A stretch of DNA of 64,000 nucleotides from Paenibacillus sp. SY21-1. GTDB lineage: Bacteria; Bacillota; Bacilli; Paenibacillales; Paenibacillaceae. Each line of letters opens with the position of its first letter. The stretch's first letter is position 1. The DNA lies in the NCBI RefSeq assembly GCF_005222705.1, contig NZ_STGF01000026.1, forward strand, positions 52,350 through 116,349, read 5' to 3'. Made by a program: the position numbers and the translations under genes. This document shows positions 44,580 to 53,343 of this stretch, piece by piece. The notes beneath the pieces are model-generated. The model saw nothing but the letters and a program-made list of their open reading frames with translations, ran no database searches and was not told the origin of the DNA.

Positions 44580-46051
44580 AAGAGGTTGTTAGAAATTTGG
44601 CCTACGAGCTGGTGCAGGGTGATATCGGCAAGGACGTAACCGGCATCGCCTACGATTCCCGCGAGGCCGCTCCAGGCAGCATATTTGTTGCGGTGTCGGG
44701 CTTCACAGTGGACGGGCATCGCTTTATCGGGAAGGCGATTGAGAACGGCGCTTCCGTTATTATCGCGGAGAAGGAACCTACTGAAATCGACCCGTCCGTG
44801 ACCGTTCTGAAGGTGGCGAGCACTCGCGACGCGCTCGCCAGGGTGTCGTCCAGCTTCTTCGGCAATCCGACGGAGCAGATGAATCTGATCGGCATTACCG
44901 GTACAAACGGCAAAACCTCCATTACCTATTTTTTGCAAGCCATATTCGAGCGGGCCGGATCATCCCTTGGGGTCATTGGCACCATTGGGACGGTGATCGG
45001 AGACAAATTGCTTAAAAACAAAAACACGACGCCGGAATCGCTCAATCTGCAGCAGATTTTCGCCGAGATGACAGCGGAGGATATTAAGCATTGCGTGATG
45101 GAGGTGTCCTCGCACGCCCTTAATCTGCAGCGGGTAGCCTATTGCCGTTATAATACGGGCATCTTCACGAACCTGACGCCCGACCATCTGGAGCTTCATC
45201 GCACGATGGACGAATATTTTGAAGCCAAGGCTTTGCTGTTCGGCATGACAAGCGATTTCAACATTATCAATGCCGATGACCCTTACGGACGCATTCTGAT
45301 TGAGCGGCTGCGCGGCGGCAAGGCCAAGCTGCTTACCTACGGCATGGAGCAGACGGCCGACGTTTATCCGGACCATATCGATTATTACGCGGACCATACG
45401 GAATACACGGTACATACGCCCAAAGGCAGCACGCGCATTAGAGTGAACCTGCCGGGCGCCATTTACGTATACAATAGTCTGGCGGCCATTGCCGCCGCTT
45501 ACAGCAATCAGTTCAGCCTGCAGCAGATTGCCGAAGGCATAGCCTCCGTAGAGGGCATTAAAGGAAGGCTGGAGGTCGTTTTTGAGGACGCGGACAGCCG
45601 TATTATCGTAGACTTTGCCCACACCGAGGATTCGCTGGAGAAAGCGCTCAAGACGATCAGACCGTTCGCCAAGGGGCGCGTTATTCTAGTATTCGGCGTT
45701 TATGCGGCAGACGGAGATCCCGGTCGCGACAAACGGCGAGGCATGGCCCGGGTAGCTGCGGCATTTGCCGACTTCTCCGTCATTACCTCCGACAATCCCA
45801 AGGAGCAGGACAATCAAATGATTATCCGCGAGATTGTAGAGGCGATGGAGGCTTGCAACGGCGCTTACGAAGCCGTCGTCGACCGGAGAGACGCCATTGC
45901 TTTTGCAATAGACATCAGCAAGCCCGGAGACGTCATTCTGATCGCGGGCAAAGGACATGAAACCTCTCAAATCATCGGCAAGACGGAAATTCCATTCAAC
46001 GAAGCGGAAATCGTGAGACAGCTCAAGGGCGTTTCGCAAGCTTCGAAATAA
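44570..46051 (+). CDS. murE: MurE-like UDP-MurNAc-tripeptide ligase
   Basis: A 493-residue Mur ligase that adds the third amino acid to the peptidoglycan stem using ATP. P-loop GITGTNGKTS (about residue 110), VMEVSSHAL (carbamylated-Lys region neighbour), YNTGIFTNLTPDHL, and the C-terminal domain GRVILVFGVYAADGDPGRDKR. The amino-acid-selecting motif, DNPR in diaminopimelate-adding MurE, is DNPK here (about residue 408). It is outside any mur cluster, so it is likely a paralogue or a variant of altered specificity. GGAG lies eight bases upstream, inside the ligase remnant. Confidence 0.9.
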   Translation: MLLKEVVRNLAYELVQGDIGKDVTGIAYDSREAAPGSIFVAVSGFTVDGHRFIGKAIENGASVIIAEKEPTEIDPSVTVLKVASTRDALARVSSSFFGNPTEQMNLIGITGTNGKTSITYFLQAIFERAGSSLGVIGTIGTVIGDKLLKNKNTTPESLNLQQIFAEMTAEDIKHCVMEVSSHALNLQRVAYCRYNTGIFTNLTPDHLELHRTMDEYFEAKALLFGMTSDFNIINADDPYGRILIERLRGGKAKLLTYGMEQTADVYPDHIDYYADHTEYTVHTPKGSTRIRVNLPGAIYVYNSLAAIAAAYSNQFSLQQIAEGIASVEGIKGRLEVVFEDADSRIIVDFAHTEDSLEKALKTIRPFAKGRVILVFGVYAADGDPGRDKRRGMARVAAAFADFSVITSDNPKEQDNQMIIREIVEAMEACNGAYEAVVDRRDAIAFAIDISKPGDVILIAGKGHETSQIIGKTEIPFNEAEIVRQLKGVSQASK

Positions 46052-46080
46052 AGACTACGGCAAATGAAAGGTATTCGACT

Positions 46081-47979
46081 ATGTGCGGTTTTACAGGATT
46101 TGCGAATTGTCGATTAGCTCTCGATCATGTTGCCATTATGAAGGACATGATGGATGCAATCGTCCACCGAGGGCCGGACAGCGGAGGCATCTATTCCGAC
46201 AGCGATGTGACATTTGGCTTCAGACGCCTGAAAATTATCGATATGTCGGATGCCGGCAGCCAGCCTATGTATAACGAGGATAAAAGCTGCGTGCTCGTTT
46301 TTAACGGTGAAATCTATAACTATGAGGAGCTCCGCAACGAGCTTATTATGAAGGGTCATCGCTTTGAAAGCCAGACCGACAGCGAAGTGCTTGTTCACGG
46401 CTACGAGGAATACGGCCCATCCCTGCTGCAAAAGCTCAGGGGCATGTTCGCTTTTGCCATATGGGACAAAAACAAGGAGCGGATGCTGCTTGCCCGTGAC
46501 CATTTCGGCATTAAGCCGCTTTACTATACCAAGAACACGACGGACGGATCGTTTCTGTTCGGCTCCGAGATCAAAGCGCTGCTCAGGCACCCTTCGTTCC
46601 GCAAAGAGCTGAACAGAGATGCGCTGAGGCCGTATTTGACGTTCCAATATTCCGCTTTGGACGAGACCTTTTTTAAAGGCGTTTACAAGCTGAAGCCCGG
46701 ACATTATATGCTCTATGAAAAAGGCATGCTTACCCAGAAATGCTATTGGGATACGAGCTTTGAAGCCGCCGACAGCTCTTTGGAGGATTATGTGCGGCAG
46801 ATTAAGCTGGAAATGGAGGAATCGGTCCGCTACCACCGGATAAGCGACGTTAAGGTAGGGGCCTTCCTGTCCGGGGGTGTCGATTCCAGCTTGATTACGG
46901 CGCTGTTAAAGCCCGATCATACATTCTCCGTCGGGTTCCAGGATTATGAGGGGCAATTCAACGAAACCCATCTGGCGGAAGAGCTGTCCGATTTGCTGGG
47001 CAGCGTCAATCACAAGAAGCTGATAACGGCGGAAGAATGCTTCGATAAGCTGCCGACGATCCAATATCATATGGACGAGCCGCAATCCAATCCATCCTCT
47101 GTTCCGCTATATTTTCTGGCGGAGCTGGCACGTCAGCATGTAACGGTTGTTCTCTCCGGCGAGGGAGCAGATGAGCTGTTCGGAGGCTACGACTGGTACG
47201 ACGACACGCCAAATATGAAAAAATATAGACAGGTGCCGTTCATGCTCAGGCGTCCCTTGTCGAGGATCGCTCGCAAGCTGCCGAATAACCGTATTACCGC
47301 GTTCATCCGCAAGGGCGGCCAGCGAGTCGAGGAGCGTTTTATCGGCCAAGCCCATGTATTTGCCGAGGAGGACGCCTGGCGGCTGCTGAAGCCCGCCTAC
47401 AGAGGCGGTCCCGACGTTTCATCGGTTACCCGTCCGGTGTATGATAAAGTGAAGGGGCAGGACGATCTGTCCAAAATGCAATATCTCGATCTCAAGCTCT
47501 GGCTGCCGGGCGACATTCTGCTTAAAGCGGATAAAATGAGCTTGGCTCACTCGCTCGAGCTCCGCGTCCCTTTTCTGGACAAACAGGTAATGGCGCTAGC
47601 CTCCAAGCTTCCGCCCGAGCTGCGCGTACACCCAAGCCAGACCAAATACGCGCTGCGCTGCGCCGCCAAGGATATTTTGCCCGAACAGTGGGCGAAGCGC
47701 CCTAAAGTAGGCTTTCCGGTGCCGATCCGCCACTGGCTAAGAGAAGAGAAATATTATTTGCTCGTCAAGCATATGTTCGAATCGGAGGCTTCCCGCACTT
47801 TTTTTAATGTCGATGTGTTATTGGAATTTTTGAATGCCCACTATGAGGGCACGCACAATTATGCCAGATACATTTGGACCGTTTATGTGTTCCTCGTATG
47901 GCACAAAACCTTTTTTGACGATGCGGAGCTGCATCGCATGCCTGTCTTTGACTCAAACCTGACGACGGTAAGCGTCTAA
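46081..47979 (+). CDS. asnB: glutamine-hydrolysing asparagine synthetase, AsnB type
   Basis: A 632-residue amidotransferase, the exact length of Bacillus AsnB. The class II glutaminase domain starts with the nucleophile Cys2 (MCGFTGF) and has RGPDSGG and NGEIYNYEEL. The synthetase domain has the PP-loop SGGVDSSLI and LSGEGADELFGGYDWY. In Bacillus, AsnB amidates meso-diaminopimelate in peptidoglycan precursors; AsnH relatives amidate D-aspartate in lactic acid bacteria. The position 29 bases after a MurE-like gene favours a cell-wall role over free asparagine synthesis. Confidence 0.93.
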   Translation: MCGFTGFANCRLALDHVAIMKDMMDAIVHRGPDSGGIYSDSDVTFGFRRLKIIDMSDAGSQPMYNEDKSCVLVFNGEIYNYEELRNELIMKGHRFESQTDSEVLVHGYEEYGPSLLQKLRGMFAFAIWDKNKERMLLARDHFGIKPLYYTKNTTDGSFLFGSEIKALLRHPSFRKELNRDALRPYLTFQYSALDETFFKGVYKLKPGHYMLYEKGMLTQKCYWDTSFEAADSSLEDYVRQIKLEMEESVRYHRISDVKVGAFLSGGVDSSLITALLKPDHTFSVGFQDYEGQFNETHLAEELSDLLGSVNHKKLITAEECFDKLPTIQYHMDEPQSNPSSVPLYFLAELARQHVTVVLSGEGADELFGGYDWYDDTPNMKKYRQVPFMLRRPLSRIARKLPNNRITAFIRKGGQRVEERFIGQAHVFAEEDAWRLLKPAYRGGPDVSSVTRPVYDKVKGQDDLSKMQYLDLKLWLPGDILLKADKMSLAHSLELRVPFLDKQVMALASKLPPELRVHPSQTKYALRCAAKDILPEQWAKRPKVGFPVPIRHWLREEKYYLLVKHMFESEASRTFFNVDVLLEFLNAHYEGTHNYARYIWTVYVFLVWHKTFFDDAELHRMPVFDSNLTTVSV

Positions 47980-48058
47980 CAACTCGATACCCTGACCCGG
48001 CAAACCTGCTGATCCGCACAAAATACGGAAACCAGCACGATGGAGGTGGACAGTAACG

Positions 48059-49153
48059 ATGAAATGGTTCAAAATAGGCATCATTGCCGCCGCGGCCTGC
48101 ATTCTGCTTGTCGGCGCAGGCTTGTACTACATGTCCGACAGCAGCGGCGGCTCCGGAGGCAGCAAGACGGGAGCTCCGGCCCCGGCTCCGACGGAAGCTC
48201 CTGCGCCCCAAATTCAGCGCGGCACCATTACAATTACAGCGACTGACGAGACGAACCAGCGGCCAATCAAGGGAGCGGTCTTTGCCATTTACGCTTCCGG
48301 CTTAAACGAGGATGCGCCGCCGCTTGAGACGGTAACGACCGATGTGACAGGCACAGCTATTACGAGCCCGCTCGATTACGCCAATGACTACCTGATTCGC
48401 CAGCAATCGATCAGCCTTCCGTACGCTGTTGCCGAGGAAGAGCTGCATACAGCGGTAAACGCTCCTAATCAGCAGGTGTCAACGACAAACGCGATTTTGC
48501 CTCATATTAAGGCGACCCAGCCTGCGGGCGAGGGAGAATTGGCCATTTCCAAGGTATATCTCGACGTGCCGCTCATTATGCAGAAGCCTGAGCTGCCCAA
48601 TGGCTGCGAAATTACATCGCTAACGGCCGTGCTGAACTATTATGGCTACGATACAACCAAAACAGCTATGGCTGACACCTATTTGCCCAAGCAGGCGTTT
48701 TCCTCGAAGGACGGCAAGCTTTACGGCCCCGATCCCAATCAGCTGTACGCCGGCGACCCTCGCTCGCAAAAAGGCGGCTTCTACAGCTTCGCTCCTCCGA
48801 TCGTGGTCGCGGCAGAGAACTATTTTGCCGCAAGCTCTCGCACCGGAAGCGCCCAGGATATAAGCGGCAGCACACGCGAGCAGCTGATCGAACAGTTGAA
48901 CAAAGGCGTGCCGGTGGTCGTATGGACGACGCTTGATATGTCCAAGCCGAATTTTAATTACGGCTGGTATCTTACAGCTACCGGCGAATATTATGAGGCG
49001 CTGGTCAATTTGCACGTTGTCGTGCTGAACGGCTATGAGGATGGCAAGGTTCATGTCATGAACCCGCTTCAGGGACAGGTAACGTACGATGCGGATGTGT
49101 TCTTTCGCAGCTATGAGGAAATGGGCAGACACGCCCTTGTCGTTAACGGCTAA
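48059..49153 (+). CDS. membrane-anchored C39-like cysteine peptidase with a beta-sandwich domain
   Basis: A 364-residue exported protein: N-terminal membrane anchor (about residues 5-24), Gly/Ser/Ala/Pro linker, an SpaA/prealbumin-like beta domain (about 58-150, ITITATDETNQRPIKGAVFAIY), then a peptidase C39-like domain. Catalytic Cys183 in LPNGCEITSLTAVLNYYG, His319 in NLHVVVLNGY and Asn/Asp in VMNPLQG. It probably works at the cell surface, perhaps on the peptide bridge made by this operon. GGAGG lies 12 bases before ATG 48059, 79 bases after asnB. Confidence 0.85.
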   Translation: MKWFKIGIIAAAACILLVGAGLYYMSDSSGGSGGSKTGAPAPAPTEAPAPQIQRGTITITATDETNQRPIKGAVFAIYASGLNEDAPPLETVTTDVTGTAITSPLDYANDYLIRQQSISLPYAVAEEELHTAVNAPNQQVSTTNAILPHIKATQPAGEGELAISKVYLDVPLIMQKPELPNGCEITSLTAVLNYYGYDTTKTAMADTYLPKQAFSSKDGKLYGPDPNQLYAGDPRSQKGGFYSFAPPIVVAAENYFAASSRTGSAQDISGSTREQLIEQLNKGVPVVVWTTLDMSKPNFNYGWYLTATGEYYEALVNLHVVVLNGYEDGKVHVMNPLQGQVTYDADVFFRSYEEMGRHALVVNG

Positions 49154-49192
49154 TACGCTACACATTTCAAGTAAAAGTAGGTAGAACGAAAA

Positions 49193-49909
49193 ATGGAACA
49201 TAAAAGCTTAGGCGTCATTGGCGGTATGGGCCCTAAGGCCACCTCCGTTTTTTTCGATAAAATCATTGACCGAACGGCTGCCGAGCGTGATCAGGAGCAC
49301 ATAGATATCGTGATTCTGAATCACGCAACCTTGCCTGATCGGACCGGAGTTATTCAGAGCGGAGATGGCCGGCATTTTCTAAGCGCCGTCTCCAAAGACC
49401 TGCAGCTGCTTGAAGCAGCCGGCGTAGCCAACATCGCCATACCTTGTAATACTTCACATTACTTTTATAACGACATGCAGCGAATGACAAATATACCGAT
49501 CATTCATATGGTGGACGAGACGCTGAAGGTAATCGCAGGACAATATGGCGAAGGCAGCCGCGTTGGCGTTTTGGCCACGAACGGGACCGTAAGCAGCGGC
49601 GTCTATCGGAGAAGCTGCGAGGCGCACGGGCTGGAGCTTTACGAGCCGAATGCCGGGCTGCAAGAGCATGTCATGGATATTATTTATAATAAGGTCAAAA
49701 AAAATCTGCCCGTCGAGTCCTCCGAATTTGAAGGCATTATCGAAGAGCTGTTGAGTGCAGCGGGCTGTCACTGCGTCATCATCGCCTGCACCGAGCTGTC
49801 TTGCATTCCGCTGCGTCCGGAAATCGCCCGGCACTGCGTAGATGCGATGAATGTGCTAATCGAGCTTTCGATTATTAGATCGGGCAAGCGGCTCGCTGGC
49901 GACAGCTAG
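49193..49909 (+). CDS. aspartate/glutamate racemase family protein (probable aspartate racemase)
   Basis: A 238-residue cofactor-independent racemase. The N-terminus has LGVIGGMGPKAT, and the catalytic cysteine pair is C85 in IPCNTSHYF and C199 in IIACTELSC, each followed by the conserved Thr. Family members interconvert L- and D-aspartate (or related acids) and supply D-Asp for wall or peptide use. It lies 39 bases after the C39 gene and is followed by a terminator at 49951, closing the operon. Confidence 0.9.
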   Translation: MEHKSLGVIGGMGPKATSVFFDKIIDRTAAERDQEHIDIVILNHATLPDRTGVIQSGDGRHFLSAVSKDLQLLEAAGVANIAIPCNTSHYFYNDMQRMTNIPIIHMVDETLKVIAGQYGEGSRVGVLATNGTVSSGVYRRSCEAHGLELYEPNAGLQEHVMDIIYNKVKKNLPVESSEFEGIIEELLSAAGCHCVIIACTELSCIPLRPEIARHCVDAMNVLIELSIIRSGKRLAGDS

Positions 49910-49950
49910 CACGGCACGGTGCGGTAAAGCGGGGATTCACAGAACAGAGC

Positions 49951-49996
49951 AAGGGCTGTATACGGAAGCGGATAAACGCTCCTTACACAGCCCTTT
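49951..49996 (+). terminator. intrinsic terminator after the racemase gene
   Basis: Stem AAGGGCTGT / ACAGCCCTT extended by GGAAGC/GCTCC, followed by TTTT; ends the murE-asnB-C39-racemase operon. Confidence 0.82.
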
Positions 49997-50004
49997 TACG
50001 TGAG

Positions 50005-50418
50005 TCAGATCAGTTGCAGTTCAACCGTGATATTGCCTCTTGTCGCTCTGGAATACGGGCACACTTGATGCGCAGCCTCTACAAGCTCCTGTGCCAGCTC
50101 ACGCTCAATGCCCGCCAGCTTGATCTCTAGGCGCACGGCGAGCTCGTAGCCGCCGTTCTCATCCTTGCCAAGCGTTACCTGCGCCTTGACCTCCGTGCTC
50201 TCTGCCTTGAGCTTGCGCAAGCGGCATACGACGTTCAGAGCGCTCTCGAAGCATGCGGCGTAGCCTCCTGCGAACAGCTGCTCCGGGTTTGTCGCTCCGC
50301 CCGGTCCGCCGAGCTCCTTGGGAGATCTGACCTCAACATCCAGATGGCCGTCGCTTGATACCAGCCTGCCGTCCCTGCCTCCGGTAGCCGTTACCTCTGC
50401 GGTATACAATTTTTGCAT
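50005..50418 (-). CDS. ohr: organic hydroperoxide resistance protein, Ohr (OsmC family)
   Basis: A 137-residue thiol peroxidase that reduces organic and fatty-acid hydroperoxides in the cytosol using lipoylated proteins. The family features are TATGGRDGR with the catalytic Arg, the peroxidatic C56 in GGYAACFESAL, and the resolving C120 in HQVCPYSRATRGN. AGGAGG lies eight bases before ATG 50418. No OhrR regulator is next to it. Confidence 0.95.
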   Translation of the reverse strand: MQKLYTAEVTATGGRDGRLVSSDGHLDVEVRSPKELGGPGGATNPEQLFAGGYAACFESALNVVCRLRKLKAESTEVKAQVTLGKDENGGYELAVRLEIKLAGIERELAQELVEAAHQVCPYSRATRGNITVELQLI

Positions 50419-50469
50419 GGGTTATGCCTCCTGTCATCTTAGGGGTAATGGAACTAGCCCTCTATTCTA

Positions 50470-51645
50470 TTACCCGAAATCGGCAGGATTATGCGCATGA
50501 TCGGATGAAACGTCCGCTTCGCGGTCGCGTACCTCCAACATTTGCGGCAGCATTTTCATAAAAGCGTCTACTACACGCGGGTCAAAATGCCGGCCGCGCT
50601 CCTCGTCAAACAGCCTGATGATTCGCTCCAGCTCCCACGCAGGCTTGTATACCCTTGCGCTGCCCAGCGCATCAAATACGTCTGCAACGGCAGTAATGCG
50701 ACCATACAGATGGATCTCCTCTCCCTTTAATCCTTGCGGGTAGCCGCTGCCGTCCCACTTCTCGTGATGCTGCAGCGCAATCGTCGCTGCGGCCTGGAGC
50801 AATTCGCGACGCGAATTGCGCATAAGCTGGTAGCCGATCAGCGTATGGGTTTTCATATGCTCGAACTCCTCGACCGTCAGCTTGTCCGGCTTATGCAGAA
50901 TGGCATCGGGAATCGCCACCTTGCCGATATCATGCATAGGCGAGGCGCTGCGAAGCAAGTCGGCTTCCCTCTCGCTCAACCCGAGACCAAGCGCAAGAAA
51001 ATAAGAATATTGGGCGACCCTGCGCACATGATGTCCCGTTTCCTGCGAACGGCTTTCGCCAATTTCCCCCATCGTAAAAATAATTTCCTTCTGCGTTTCC
51101 ATAATTTCGTCATTCAGCATGACCGATTCCAGCGATTTACCGGAATAGGCGGCTGCGAGCGACAAATATTCCAAATCCTGCTTCGAAAAAACCTCGGCAT
51201 TTGTAAGCTTGTTAATCGCTTGATAGGCCCCGATAATTTCCCCTTCATTATTGCGAAAAGGGATCGTCATAATGGCTTTTGTCCGATAACCGGTTTTGCG
51301 GTCGTTATCCGAGTTATGGCGCTCATCAAAATAAGCATCGTCTATAAAAATCGGCTCTCCCGAGCAAATCGCCGCCCCTACCAGCCCGCTTCCGTACGGA
51401 ATGCGAATTTCTTCCACGCCATGGGCGACCACAGTGAACAGCTCCCCGCGCAGGGCATCGATCAGCCATACGGTGCAACGGTCAGCAACGACCATCTCTC
51501 TCCCCATATTAGCCATCAGCACCAACACATTCTGGAGCTTCTTTTCTCCTGCTATCTTGGCTGTGTAATCAAAAATAACCTCGAGCATCTGCTCAGGCGT
51601 AAGATCTTCCTTGTATGGACGAGGATCATCAGCGTCTAGGGACAT
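50470..51645 (-). CDS. GAF - HD-GYP c-di-GMP phosphodiesterase
   Basis: A 391-residue cytosolic signalling protein: GAF sensor (about residues 25-180, SGLVGAAICSGEPIFIDDAY) followed by an HD-GYP domain (about 200-375). The metal and catalytic motifs are HVRRVAQYS, MHDIGKVAIPD (HD pair) and HHEKWDGSGYPQGLKG (GYP). It should hydrolyse c-di-GMP, controlling motility versus adhesion, together with the YkuI-like protein in this window. AAGGAG lies eight bases before ATG 51645. Monocistronic. Confidence 0.93.
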   Translation of the reverse strand: MSLDADDPRPYKEDLTPEQMLEVIFDYTAKIAGEKKLQNVLVLMANMGREMVVADRCTVWLIDALRGELFTVVAHGVEEIRIPYGSGLVGAAICSGEPIFIDDAYFDERHNSDNDRKTGYRTKAIMTIPFRNNEGEIIGAYQAINKLTNAEVFSKQDLEYLSLAAAYSGKSLESVMLNDEIMETQKEIIFTMGEIGESRSQETGHHVRRVAQYSYFLALGLGLSEREADLLRSASPMHDIGKVAIPDAILHKPDKLTVEEFEHMKTHTLIGYQLMRNSRRELLQAAATIALQHHEKWDGSGYPQGLKGEEIHLYGRITAVADVFDALGSARVYKPAWELERIIRLFDEERGRHFDPRVVDAFMKMLPQMLEVRDREADVSSDHAHNPADFG

Positions 51646-51843
51646 TTCGATTTCTCCTTAAGCCGGTTTCGGTCTATTCAACGTTTAGAACAGTCAACCG
51701 ACTAATTCGCCCTCTATGGTTGTAATTCCTGCTTTTATTTAGCAAAGCCTCGTCTTTTTCCGACATTTTTCGACCTTTCCCTTAGATAAACATAGGGCTG
51801 CTGAAGTCAGCTCATTGACATTTTTTCCAATACCGAATAAGAT

Positions 51844-51871
51844 TAAATAACCAAATGATTAGTTGTTTGGT
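51844..51871. promoter_or_regulatory. putative ArsR-family operator, site 1
   Basis: TAAATAACCAAATGATTAG followed by TTGTTTGGT, an imperfect inverted repeat (ACCAAA...TTTGGT). The first 18 bases recur almost exactly at site 2 (52263). Lies just before the ArsR gene. Confidence 0.6.
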
Positions 51872-51896
51872 CGAGAGAAAGGAAGACGATGCATAC

Positions 51897-52244
51897 ATGG
51901 AAGCACCAGATACGACCCAACTGGAAACACTCGTCCATCAGCAGCTGAGGGAATGCAGCCCGATCTTCCTCGCCTTGGCCGATCCGATCCGACAAGACAT
52001 CATTATGATGCTAACCAAGCATGAATCGCTTAACGTCGCGCAAATTGTTGAACGGTCGCCGATGTCCCGATCCGCGATTTCCCATCATCTGAAAATATTA
52101 AAGCAAGCCGGCGTTGTCACTTCCGCCAAATTAGCCACTGAGATTTATTACAGCCTCAATATTGAGGGACCGGTAGAGTACTTGAAAAATTTTCTTGCTA
52201 CAACTGAACTTATTATTAAGCAAAAGAGCTCAGGGACCGAATAA
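51897..52244 (+). CDS. ArsR/SmtB-family transcriptional regulator
   Basis: A 115-residue winged-helix repressor: FLALADPIRQDIIMML, then the recognition helix SPMSRSAISHHLKILKQAGVV and the wing AKLATEIYYSL. The metal-binding C-x-C of true ArsR proteins is absent; the only Cys is near the N-terminus, so it may answer another signal. ATG 51897 is preferred; GGAAG lies 11 bases upstream. An operator-like element precedes it and the following dehydrogenase gene, so it probably represses both. Confidence 0.88.
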   Translation: MEAPDTTQLETLVHQQLRECSPIFLALADPIRQDIIMMLTKHESLNVAQIVERSPMSRSAISHHLKILKQAGVVTSAKLATEIYYSLNIEGPVEYLKNFLATTELIIKQKSSGTE

Positions 52245-52262
52245 GGTCCCTTCTTCTCACAC

Positions 52263-52300
52263 TAAATAACCAAGTAATTAGATACTTAGTTTCTTGGTTT
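52263..52300. promoter_or_regulatory. putative ArsR-family operator, site 2
   Basis: TAAATAACCAAGTAATTAG, matching site 1 at 17 of 19 bases, followed by ATACTTAGTTTCTTGGTT; AACCAAG...CTTGGTT forms an inverted repeat. Lies in front of the SDR gene. Confidence 0.6.
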
Positions 52301-52334
52301 TTAGATAAACAAAAACTTGGGAGGTTTCAATCTT

Positions 52335-53114
52335 ATGAAAACAGTCCTGATTACAGGCGCATCCAGCGGTATCGGCAAGGCATTCGCAGAATTGTTCGCC
52401 AAAAAGCATTATCGCATCGTCCTTGCATCCCGCAACGAAGAGAAGCTTAACCGCATTTCCCGCCAGCTCAGAGAAGCATACGGAGTCTCGACAGTTTCGA
52501 TCCCCGTTGATCTTGCACAAAATGCCGGCCCCGTCCAACTGTACGAGCAACTCAAGGAACAAGGCATCACAATCGACATCCTCATTAATAATGCGGGAAT
52601 GGGCTCCTATGGATTGTTGCATCAACAAGATGTACATTCCGAGCTGGAGATGCTGCAGCTTAACGTCCACTCTCTCTCTCACCTCATGATGCTCTTTCTG
52701 CCAGACATGGTGGAACACGGTAGCGGAAGCATATTAAATGTAGGCTCAACCACTTCGTTCTATGCCTGCCCGCTAAGCGCCAACTACTCTGCTTCCAAAG
52801 CATTTGTGCTCTCGCTGACTGAAGCAGTTGCAAACGAGCTTCAAGGGACAGGTGTATCCGTAACGGCCCTATGTCCCGGAGCTACGGAGACCGAATTTTT
52901 TCGCAGTGCAAGAATGGAGGGGCAGAAGGTGGCCGATCCCAAAGCGCTTATGAGCCCGCAAGCCGTGGCTGCGATTGGTTACAAAGCTATGATGAATAAC
53001 AAAACCTTTGTTGTTCCCGGCTTCCAGAACTGGCTGCTCACTCAAGCGCCTCGCTTTTTCCCGAGAAAATTTGTCACCCGAATCACACGAAGCGTGCTTG
53101 AGCAGAAGCTGTAG
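52335..53114 (+). CDS. short-chain dehydrogenase/reductase
   Basis: A 259-residue classical SDR oxidoreductase using NAD(P)H. The cofactor motif TGASSGIG lies at residues 7-14, NNAG in LINNAGMGSYG, the catalytic Ser in NVGSTTSF, and Y-x3-K in NYSASKAF. It resembles the DltE/YqjQ-type dehydrogenases; substrate unknown. ATG 52335 has GGGAGG ten bases upstream. It follows the ArsR gene by 90 bases with a shared operator-like element between. Confidence 0.92.
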   Translation: MKTVLITGASSGIGKAFAELFAKKHYRIVLASRNEEKLNRISRQLREAYGVSTVSIPVDLAQNAGPVQLYEQLKEQGITIDILINNAGMGSYGLLHQQDVHSELEMLQLNVHSLSHLMMLFLPDMVEHGSGSILNVGSTTSFYACPLSANYSASKAFVLSLTEAVANELQGTGVSVTALCPGATETEFFRSARMEGQKVADPKALMSPQAVAAIGYKAMMNNKTFVVPGFQNWLLTQAPRFFPRKFVTRITRSVLEQKL

Positions 53115-53185
53115 TCACAACCATGCTATACCGGCTACTGTCGAATTCGTTTCTGTCGGAAGAGCTCTGAACGGAGATGCTCAAT

Positions 53186-53226
53186 AAAAAAAAGCGTTCC
53201 GAAGTCGCCATTGACTTCCGGAACGC
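53186..53226. terminator. hairpin after the SDR gene
   Basis: Stem GCGTTCC.GAAGTC / GACTTCC.GGAACGC. The strong T-tract (eight bases) is on the minus strand; the plus strand has only CCCCTTAT. It probably also stops antisense transcription. Confidence 0.7.
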
Positions 53227-53343
53227 CCCTTATCCGTTCCTTTGCAAAGATCAGGCTATCCGCTTAGTAAGCGCCTATAAAAAATAACTCTATCTAGCGA
53301 GTTGCGCCACAAAAGGCTCTAATGGTATACTAAATATTGCTGT

